Source of the DNA: Micromonospora sp. NBC_00389 | Lineage (GTDB): Bacteria; Actinomycetota; Actinomycetes; Mycobacteriales; Micromonosporaceae | DNA length: 64,000 bases | Direction: 5' to 3' | NCBI RefSeq assembly: GCF_036059255.1 | Contig: NZ_CP107947.1 | Location: forward strand, 3,410,001-3,474,000 | Shown: one piece after another, positions 57,866 through 64,000 of the stretch | Layout: each line of letters opens with the position of its first letter | Position numbering within the stretch: position 1 is the first letter of the stretch | Program-made: the position numbers and the translations under genes | Notes under the pieces: generated by a model | Database searches by the model: none | Told to the model about the DNA's origin: nothing | The model's input: only the letters and a program-made list of their open reading frames with translations

Positions 57866-59167
57866 TCAGCGGCGGGCGGGCGCATCGACGATTCCGGCGA
57901 TCGCTTCGAACGGGTTGTACTGGCCGATCTCCTTGGCCAGGATCCCGGCCTGGGAGCGGTAGCCCGGGTCGCGCAGCACCGTCTGTACGGCGGCGTGCAA
58001 CTCGGTCGCCTCCGGCATGTTGGTGCGCAGGTTGACGCCGGTGCCGCTCCACTCGACGCGGGCGGCTACCTCCGGCTTGTCCTCGCTGGCACCGGCGACC
58101 ATCAGCGGCACTCCGTAGTACAGGGCGGTCTGCACCCCGCCGTAGCCGCCGTTGGTGACCAATGCGTCGGCGTGTGGCAGCAGCCGGTCGAACGGCACGA
58201 AGCCGGCCAGCCGCACGTTGTCCGGCACTTCGGCCAGCGCCCGGCGTACCAGGTCCGGCCCGTCCTCGCGAACGGTGGCGGCCACCACGAGGACGTCGAG
58301 GTCGGCGAGGGCGCGCACCGTGGGGATGACCAGTTCGTTCAGATCGTTGTTGGCGACGGTGCCCTGGGTGACGACCACCACCGGCCGGCCGGCTGACAGC
58401 TCGGGCCACCATGGCGGCTCTACGTAGTCGCCGGTGGAGGCTGGAGGAAGCGTACCGACGAACTGCAGGTGCTCCGGAAGGTCGCTGCGGGGGTACTCGA
58501 AGCTGGGCACGGTCAGCTGCAGGTAGTGGTCCGTACGGCGGAACGGCGCGTCGAAGAGGTAGCCGGGCACCGTCACACCCAACGACTCGAACGTTGCCTC
58601 GCCGAATCTCTGCAGCTCGGCAAAGACCTGGCGCACCTCAGCATTCATCGCGCGGTTGCGGGCGCGCGCCTCCTCGCCTGGCGTTGGCACGATACCGGCG
58701 CCGAACGCAGGAGTGTCCTCGCTCTGGATCAGCAGGGGGACAGAGCCCAGCGTCACGAGCGTCGGGCGTTCCTCCGGCGCTGTGGAGAGGCTGAGCACCG
58801 GTATCGACCAAAACCCAAGCTCACCAAGCACCACATCCGCGGGGAACCTCGCCAGCAGCGCGCGTAAACCCCGCACCTGCGCGGGCAGATGGCCGAGGAA
58901 GAAGTTCTCAAAGTCGAACGACAACTGGGCCGGTCCTGGTGGCAGTGTGGCCCGCACCGGAAAGAGGGTGTCCAACTTCCGGTCGTCGAGATCGGCTTGC
59001 GGCGGTAGTGCCTGGAATCGTGCTCCGATCGCCAGCGCGCGCTCCTCGAACCGGGATCCGGTGTATACGACCACCTCGTGACCACGCCCAACCAGGTCCG
59101 CCGCGACCGTGAGGACCGGGCTCACGTGTCCCTGAAAGGGAGTCGCTCCAACTATTACCTTGGCCAT
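57866..59167 (-). CDS. MGT-family UDP-glycosyltransferase (GT1)
   Basis: 433 residues from MAKVIVGATPFQGHVSPVLT, with GAGGAG upstream. GT-B fold: N-terminal acceptor domain, catalytic His at GHVSP, Asp region in VVLGELGFWS, and donor motif DALVTNGGYGGVQTALYYGV. The usual HGG is NGG in this subgroup. Related enzymes glycosylate and inactivate macrolides or decorate metabolites. The adjacent LLM oxidoreductase is on the same strand 104 bp upstream and may be co-expressed. Confidence 0.88.
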   Translation of the reverse strand: MAKVIVGATPFQGHVSPVLTVAADLVGRGHEVVVYTGSRFEERALAIGARFQALPPQADLDDRKLDTLFPVRATLPPGPAQLSFDFENFFLGHLPAQVRGLRALLARFPADVVLGELGFWSIPVLSLSTAPEERPTLVTLGSVPLLIQSEDTPAFGAGIVPTPGEEARARNRAMNAEVRQVFAELQRFGEATFESLGVTVPGYLFDAPFRRTDHYLQLTVPSFEYPRSDLPEHLQFVGTLPPASTGDYVEPPWWPELSAGRPVVVVTQGTVANNDLNELVIPTVRALADLDVLVVAATVREDGPDLVRRALAEVPDNVRLAGFVPFDRLLPHADALVTNGGYGGVQTALYYGVPLMVAGASEDKPEVAARVEWSGTGVNLRTNMPEATELHAAVQTVLRDPGYRSQAGILAKEIGQYNPFEAIAGIVDAPARR

Positions 59168-59271
59168 TCGAGTCTCCTCATTTAGTACAGCGCCGCCTTC
59201 ACCACGCGAGGTTGGAGGGAGGTCCCGGCGTTCCGGCCCGATGGGCGCCGGAGCCCGCTGCTCGCTGATCC

Positions 59272-60234
59272 TCACGGCGCGAGGACGCCGAGGCGGTCGG
59301 CCGCCTCGATCACCTCACCGAGCAACCCGAGCCATTGGTCCACGTCGGCGGCCTTCAGGCCCACGTCGAGCCCGAGGCCCTGGCCGCCAGCGAGGTACAC
59401 CTGGGTCACACCACTCTCGCGGGCGGCCATGAGGTCCTCGGCGATCTGCCGGGGCGATCCGCCGAGGAAGGGCCGGCCCTCCCCGATCGGCTCACGGGTG
59501 ACCGGGGTCGGCCAGGGCACCTGGTTGACCACCATGAGATCCCCGGGGTCGCGGCCCGCCTCTCGGGCGGCGTCATAGAACGCGGACACGACGCCGCGCA
59601 GTTCCTGCGCCGAGGAGGTGATCGGGATCAGGCCGTCCGCGATCCGGGCGGCACGCTTGACGGCGGCCGGCGCATTCGCGGCCAGCAGCACCGGAATGCG
59701 GGCCTGGACCGGCTTGGGGTTCACCTGCGACGGCGCGATCCGGTAGAACTCGCCTTCGTGCCGGACCGGGTCCGGGCCCCACGCGGCCCGCATCGCCGTG
59801 ATGAATTCCTCCGTGCGGGCGCCCTTGCGGCCGCTCGACACGTTCGCCGTCTCGAACTCGTTGTGCGGCCAGCCCTGTCCCAGACCGGCGATGACCCGGC
59901 CGCCGCTGAACCGGTCCAGGGTGGCGAGCCGGCGGGCGAGCATCACGGGCACATGCAGCGGCGCCACCAGAACCGCGGTGCCCAGCTTGATCCGCTCGGT
60001 CACGGCGGCGATGTAGCTCAGCGTCTCCAGCGGCTCGTACGTCGAGCCGTAGAACTCCGGCAACATCTCGGGTTCACCCCCCGTCCACAGCACGACCTTG
60101 TCGATCGGGCGGAGCAGGCGTTCAAACGTCCACAGGGCGCTGTAACCGAGCCGTTCGGCCTCCTTGGCGACCTTGACGATCGTCTCCGGCGAGGTCTGCG
60201 GCCCGGCGGTGGGCAGCGCGAGACCGAGTTCCAT
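59272..60234 (-). CDS. LLM-class F420-dependent oxidoreductase
   Basis: 320 residues; the ATG of MELGLALPTAGPQTSPETIV is preceded by GGGAGGA. TIM-barrel LLM signature: ALWTFERLLRP, GTAVLVAPLHVPVMLARRLA, TLDRFSGGRVIAGLGQGWPH. The length and the GGRVIAGLGQGW block fit F420-binding members. Substrate unknown. Next upstream is the second tnpB element, whose left end lies about 25 bp before the start. Confidence 0.85.
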   Translation of the reverse strand: MELGLALPTAGPQTSPETIVKVAKEAERLGYSALWTFERLLRPIDKVVLWTGGEPEMLPEFYGSTYEPLETLSYIAAVTERIKLGTAVLVAPLHVPVMLARRLATLDRFSGGRVIAGLGQGWPHNEFETANVSSGRKGARTEEFITAMRAAWGPDPVRHEGEFYRIAPSQVNPKPVQARIPVLLAANAPAAVKRAARIADGLIPITSSAQELRGVVSAFYDAAREAGRDPGDLMVVNQVPWPTPVTREPIGEGRPFLGGSPRQIAEDLMAARESGVTQVYLAGGQGLGLDVGLKAADVDQWLGLLGEVIEAADRLGVLAP

Positions 60235-60362
60235 GGGTCCTCCCACAGGTCGAATTCATCAGGATCGCGGCGTGGAAACCCGGCCGTTTAGGGCCGGGGG
60301 AGGTAACGGCGCTCCCTCCCCTCGATGCTCGTCTTGCGTGATGGGTGGATAGAATGTGAGGC

Positions 60363-61475
60363 GTGGGTGAGGTGGTGAAGCGGGCGTACAAGTACCGCTT
60401 CTATCCGACCCCGCAGCAGGTTGAACAGTTGAATCGCACCTTCGGGTGCGTGCGCAAGGTTTACAACCTGGCCTTGGAGGCGCGCACCCGTGCGTGGGCC
60501 GTTGACCGGCAGCGCAGCACCTATGTGCAGTCCTCGGCGTGGCTGACCGAGTGGAAGCGCACCGAGGAGCTTTCGTTCCTCAACGAGGTCAGCTCGGTGC
60601 CGTTGCAGCAGACGCTGCGGCACCTGCAAGCCGCGTTCGCCGCCTTTTGGGGCAAGCGGTCGCGGTACCCGCGTTTCAAGTCCAAGCGTAAGTCCCGGGC
60701 GTCGGCGGAGTACACCCGCTCGGCGTTTCGCTGGCGTCACGGGCAACTCACCCTGGCCAAGATGGACGCCCCGCTGGGCATCGTGTGGTCGCGGCCCCTG
60801 CCCGAACGGGCCGAACCGTCGACGGTCACGGTGTCCCGCGACGCGGCCGGTCGCTGGTTCGTGTCCCTGCTGGTCGATGACCCCACCGTCAAGGCACTGC
60901 CGCCGCTGTTCACGGCGGTCGGGGTGGACGTGGGCATCACGAGCCTGCTCACCTTGTCCACCGGGGAAAAGGTCACCAACCCGCGTCATGAGCGCGCTGA
61001 CCGGCGCAAGTTGGCCAAGGCGCAGCGGAACCTGTCCCGTAAGGGCAAGGACACCAAGAACCGGGCCAAGGCTCGCGTGGTGGTGGCCCGGATCCATGCC
61101 CGCATCGCCGATCGGCGGCGGGATCACCTGCACAAGCTGTCGACTCGACTCGTCCGCGAGAACCAAGCGGTCGTGATCGAGGATCTCAGTGTGCGCACCA
61201 TGCTGCGCAACCACAGTCTGGCCCGCGCTATCTCCGACGCGGCGTGGACACAACTGCGCGGCATGATTGAGTACAAGGCCGCCTGGTACGGGCGGACCGT
61301 TATCGCCGTCGACCGCTGGTATCCGAGCACGAAGACCTGTTCGGCGTGCGGGCGGATCAACACCGCGATGGCTCTTGGCGTTCGTGTCTGGACGTGTCCC
61401 GGCTGTGATGCCGTGCATGACCGGGATGTCAACGCCGCGAAGAACATTCTCGCCGCCGGGCTGGCGGAGAGGTGA
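60363..61475 (+). CDS. tnpB: TnpB RNA-guided nuclease
   Basis: 370 residues, GTG start, full length. RuvC Asp in VGVDVGITSLLTL, Glu in VVIEDLSVRTM, Asp in HDRDVNAAKNILAAG; zinc ribbon CSACG and CPGC. The opening KRAYKYRFYPTPQQVEQLNR is the family N-terminus. All catalytic residues are present, so it should be active with an omega RNA made from its 3' end. Different in sequence from the tnpB at 27.7 kb but same family. Confidence 0.92.
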   Translation: MGEVVKRAYKYRFYPTPQQVEQLNRTFGCVRKVYNLALEARTRAWAVDRQRSTYVQSSAWLTEWKRTEELSFLNEVSSVPLQQTLRHLQAAFAAFWGKRSRYPRFKSKRKSRASAEYTRSAFRWRHGQLTLAKMDAPLGIVWSRPLPERAEPSTVTVSRDAAGRWFVSLLVDDPTVKALPPLFTAVGVDVGITSLLTLSTGEKVTNPRHERADRRKLAKAQRNLSRKGKDTKNRAKARVVVARIHARIADRRRDHLHKLSTRLVRENQAVVIEDLSVRTMLRNHSLARAISDAAWTQLRGMIEYKAAWYGRTVIAVDRWYPSTKTCSACGRINTAMALGVRVWTCPGCDAVHDRDVNAAKNILAAGLAER

Positions 61476-61598
61476 AACGCCTGTGGAGGGCCGGTGAGAC
61501 CCGACCCGCGTCAGCGGTGAAGGCGCGGCCCGGTGAAGCAGGAACCCCCTCGGGTGACCGAGGGAATCCCCGCCCTTCAGGGCGGTGGAGGATGTCAA
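61430..61598 (+). ncRNA. Probable omega RNA region of the second tnpB
   Basis: tnpB 3' end plus right end, including GGTGAAACGCCTGTGGAGG (shared with the first element) and the terminal hairpin ending at TCAA 61598. The guide would be the flank starting AAACGGGTTGTCAGAG. Start is approximate. Confidence 0.45.
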
Positions 61599-61916
61599 AA
61601 ACGGGTTGTCAGAGATCGCGCGCAGTCCCGACGAGTCAGCGATGCCAGGACCTGGCCGGTAATTCGTCACGGCCGTATACCGCTGAGGATCTGCTCGGTG
61701 GTCCTGCCGGCACGGTGGCCAACCCACGCCCCGGGCAGCGGAGCTGCATGACGCCTTTCTCAGGCACGAGGAATGGCGTACCCAAGGGGATGAGTCAGGC
61801 ATCGGGAAAGGTGGATCGTGAGGGGTGCCGCAATGGTGATGCTGGTCGCAGGGGTGCATCCGACGACCGCGGCAGCCGTGCCGGCGATCAGCACGCCGCT
61901 GGCATTCGCACACTGA
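61599..61916. other. Gene-free stretch right of the tnpB element
   Basis: 318 bp. A plus-strand reading ending MLVAGVHPTTAAAVPAIS...H-stop at about 61913 looks coding-like but has no family I know. Probably decayed sequence. Confidence 0.35.
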
Positions 61917-62852
61917 TCACGAGTGCTGCGTTCCTTGTTCGTCCGCGACCTGAATGATCGTCTTGCCTGGCGTGCGGCGGCGGGCGAACGCTGAGGCGGT
62001 TTCGGAAAGCGGTCGCACGGCGCCGACGATGGGGTTGAGCCGTCCGGTCCGGAGGCGCTGGGCGAGGTCGGTCAGCCGAGCGCGATCGGGTTCGACGACG
62101 AAGAAGATGGCCCGCCCGTCCTTGGGCTGCACGGTAGGTGGCGTGGCGATGGTGACGAGGGTGCCGCCCGGGCGTACCAGTTTGGTCGATCGCTCGAGGA
62201 TGTCGCCGCCGATGACGTCGAACACCACGTCCACCTCGCCGACGTGCTGCAAATCGTCGGCGTCCAGGTCGAGGAAGGTCTGCGCGCCGAGGCCGAGCGC
62301 GACGTCACGGTCGCCTGCTCGGCCGGTGCCGATCACGCGAGCGCCCACCTCCCGCGCGAGTTGAACGGCGATCGAGCCGACGCCGCCCGCGGCACCGTGA
62401 ATGAGGACGGTCTGGCCGGTCGTGAGGTGGGCGTGGTCGAACAGTCCCTGCCACGCGGTCAGTCCGGAGATGGGCAGCGCGGCCGCCACGGTGTGGTCGA
62501 TGTCGGCGGCGAGGGGGGCGAGGTTGCGAGCCTCCACCGCGGTGTATTCGGCCAGGGATCCGTTGCGGGTCCAGTCGGTCAGTCCGAACACCCGCTGGCC
62601 CACGGTGAGGCCGGTGGTTCCGTAGCCGAGCTCGACCACGACTCCGGACAGCTCGTGCCCGGGGATGCTGGGTGCCCGGTCGCGACCGGCGCGATCGGAC
62701 CACGTTCCCGGCCAGTCGAGTTCTCCGGGGGTGAAGCCTGCGGCGTGCACTTGCACGATGACGTCGTTTTCCGCAGCGTGGGGGTAGGGCATGTCGGTCA
62801 GGGTGAGCCCGCTGACACCCGCGTCACGGTCTCGCACGGTGATCGCTCGCAT
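61917..62852 (-). CDS. Zinc-independent MDR-type NADP-dependent oxidoreductase
   Basis: 311 residues, quinone-oxidoreductase-like medium-chain fold. N-terminal GroES-like part FTPGELDWPGTWSD, SIPGHELSGVVVELGYG; Rossmann motif IHGAAGGVGSIAVQLAREVG; later DVVFDVIGGDILERSTKLVR. No structural or catalytic zinc Cys. Reduces quinones or enones with NADPH. Follows the HD-domain gene (68-bp gap), probably in one transcript. Confidence 0.9.
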   Translation of the reverse strand: MRAITVRDRDAGVSGLTLTDMPYPHAAENDVIVQVHAAGFTPGELDWPGTWSDRAGRDRAPSIPGHELSGVVVELGYGTTGLTVGQRVFGLTDWTRNGSLAEYTAVEARNLAPLAADIDHTVAAALPISGLTAWQGLFDHAHLTTGQTVLIHGAAGGVGSIAVQLAREVGARVIGTGRAGDRDVALGLGAQTFLDLDADDLQHVGEVDVVFDVIGGDILERSTKLVRPGGTLVTIATPPTVQPKDGRAIFFVVEPDRARLTDLAQRLRTGRLNPIVGAVRPLSETASAFARRRTPGKTIIQVADEQGTQHS

Positions 62853-62920
62853 GCTCGAATCCTTTCCAAGAAAGTTCGTCGGCTCTTACCGTTCATCGCG
62901 TGCTCGCGTGAGATGTCCAA

Positions 62921-63559
62921 TCAGCTCGGCCAGGGCGATCCGACGATGCGTTCGACCGTCGTGAAGCGCTGGAAGCCGGGGATGAAGTGTTCGAGCACGT
63001 CGGAGTTCACGGTGCCGTTCGTGGTTTCGGGACGGTTCTTCAGCCCGTCGACGTGGGCCCGCAGAAACTCGTTCTTGAAGTCCCCTCGTGGGTGGACGGC
63101 GAGAATCTCGCCCAGCTGATCGTGTTCCAGTCCGTCCAGGCCCAACCCGAGCACGTCGGTCAAGACACCGAGGTACGTGGTCGCGATTTCCGGGGCCATC
63201 CGGTCGGGGATGCCCGGCGTGGTGTGTAGCGCGATCGCCGTCCAAACGGTCTCGGCGGCAGCCGTCGAGAAACCCCGGTCGAGGAGGAACTTGCGCGCGT
63301 GGTCGGCGCCATCGACTTCGAAGCGCTGCTCGACGTCGGAAAAGGGAGTCAGGAGGCCGGCGTCATGGAACATGGCCGCCAGATAGAGCAACTCCGGGTC
63401 CGGTTTCACGCCGAGCTTGTGAGCGTGAATCAGGCTGAAGAGGAAGACCCTTCGGGAATGGTGGTAGATGAGAGGGCTGGTCGTCTCCCGGATGCGCCCG
63501 GTCGCTTCGGCGACCGCCGCTGTCTCAGGAATCTCCAGCCCCGCGATGACCTCTGGCAC
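62921..63559 (-). CDS. HD-domain phosphohydrolase-like protein (cyanamide-hydratase type)
   Basis: 212 residues. HD metal residues: His in LIYHHSRRVFLFSLIHAHKL, His-Asp in LAAMFHDAGLLT, further His in ADHARKFLLDRG, and Asp in YLGVLTDVLGLGLDGL. Similar to the single-domain HD proteins related to cyanamide hydratase. The substrate is not predictable. First gene of a pair with the oxidoreductase. Confidence 0.87.
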   Translation of the reverse strand: MPEVIAGLEIPETAAVAEATGRIRETTSPLIYHHSRRVFLFSLIHAHKLGVKPDPELLYLAAMFHDAGLLTPFSDVEQRFEVDGADHARKFLLDRGFSTAAAETVWTAIALHTTPGIPDRMAPEIATTYLGVLTDVLGLGLDGLEHDQLGEILAVHPRGDFKNEFLRAHVDGLKNRPETTNGTVNSDVLEHFIPGFQRFTTVERIVGSPWPS

Positions 63560-63802
63560 GATCTCTGACCTTCCCCGAGTGTGCGGACCATGTTTCCGAC
63601 CTCCATGCTGCCCACTGATCGTCGTATGGCGCCGCCTTCGTCCGGACGGAAATCACCTATATCCGGACAGGGCGAAGTCGCAGTCGTGCTCCACGACGCG
63701 CGGTGCCGTGTCCCCCCAGCGGGACGAGCGCGTGGCCTGCGACTTCGTGTCGTCCGTCACGGCCGTTCCACGTGACGCCTGGTGTCGGGTTGATCGCGTG
63801 AG
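63560..63802. promoter_or_regulatory. Upstream region of the HD gene with inverted repeats
   Basis: Holds TTCGTCCGGACGGAA (about 63638-63652), which is palindromic, and a second TCCGGAC (63662-63668). An 11-bp inverted pair follows, CGAAGTCGCAG (63673) with CTGCGACTTCG (63738). These could be an operator and a leader hairpin. Confidence 0.4.
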
Positions 63803-63988
63803 TCAATCGGGCATCGGTTGCGGAAAGAGGATTTCGTCGACCAGCCTTTGCAACGGCTCCGGCGTTTCTTGAATAAACCCCGCTGTGTACATAATCAGCC
63901 GAAGATCGCAGGGAGTTCGTTTACCTGCAATAGTCGAAACGTGAGTAACCCGGCCACGAGGATCCCCGTCGTCTCCGGTAATGGCGTG
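63803..63988 (-). pseudogene. C-terminal gene fragment at the window edge
   Basis: The minus strand reads HAITGDDGDPRGRVTHVSTI, AGKRTPCDLRLIMYTAGFIQ, ETPEPLQRLVDEILFPQPMP-D-stop. It looks like a real protein end, but an in-frame TAG at 63989-63991 closes it and no start is present. Either a decayed gene or one continuing beyond the window through a frameshift. Family not recognised. Confidence 0.45.
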
Positions 63989-64000
63989 CTACCAATAAGC

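Larger units (their letters stand above)
60260..61598 (+). mobile_element. IS1341-type element (tnpB only)
   Basis: Left end marked by the hairpin CCCGGCC-GTTTAG-GGCCGGG (60279-60298); the exact boundary is estimated near 60260 after TTCATC. Right end: CCGCCC-TTCA-GGGCGG (61570-61585) then GGATGTCAA ending 61598, a classic IS200/IS605 right end. No tnpA is present. Mobility would need a transposase in trans. Confidence 0.7.

Noticed and set aside
57866..60234. Part of a secondary-metabolite gene cluster
   Set aside because: Only a glycosyltransferase and an LLM oxidoreductase are present. No polyketide, peptide or terpene synthase lies in the window.
39644..64000. Second copy of the tRNA-Val 3' end as attR
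   Set aside because: I scanned for GGTTCGATACCAGC and did not see it. The island end, if any, is outside the window or lost.

Overview
The window is GC-rich actinobacterial chromosome. Gene content points to Micromonosporaceae, probably Micromonospora or a close relative: a CBM2 polysaccharidase, SsgB and Spo0M sporulation-type proteins, ECF41 and ECF42 sigma factors, a HelR-type helicase, F420/LLM oxidoreductases and many GTG or TTG starts. The genus is inferred from gene content; no marker gene was compared.

Positions 1-11.3 kb are devoted to sugar use and efflux. They hold the end of a secreted GH5-type glycanase with CBM2, a YciI/ECF42/SMR operon, and a galactoside locus. In that locus an ABC importer (binding protein plus two permeases) leads into a GH36 alpha-galactosidase on the minus strand. 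It is divergent from a GH42 beta-galactosidase and a DeoR regulator. No importer ATPase is present, so a shared MsiK-type ATPase is likely.

Positions 11.3-39.5 kb look like ordinary chromosome: Spo0M, a tandem-domain GDPD, HelR, an SGNH hydrolase, a LolA-like protein beside an OmpR/histidine-kinase pair, a TPR membrane protein, MarR/VOC, Rrf2, AraC, SDR, SsgB and a TIGR02611 protein. At 27.2-29.0 kb an IS605-type element carries a dead tnpA and an apparently intact tnpB. Next to it is a sulfonate-type operon (29.4-35.0 kb): a 25-codon leader peptide ending in Cys, then binding protein, ATPase, permease, LLM monooxygenase, flavin reductase and nitroreductase.

A tRNA-Val(CAC) at 39.57 kb is followed by an N-terminally truncated tyrosine integrase. 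From there to the right edge the window reads like an old genomic island. It is dense in small regulator/target pairs (HxlR/MBL, TetR/MFS, Rrf2/cupin, TetR/NAD-epimerase, TetR/GAP), most with clear palindromic operators in the divergent promoters. It also contains broken genes: the integrase, an ECF sigma remnant, a response-regulator remnant, a DinB fragment and an orphan C-terminus at the edge. A second tnpB element lies at 60.26-61.60 kb. I see no CRISPR array, rRNA or biosynthetic cluster. The most informative items are the cysteine-leader attenuator, the traces of two insertions that can be undone in silice (the IS605 beside the DUF4236 gene and an 80-bp repeat inside the sulfonate operon), and the two tnpB loci.
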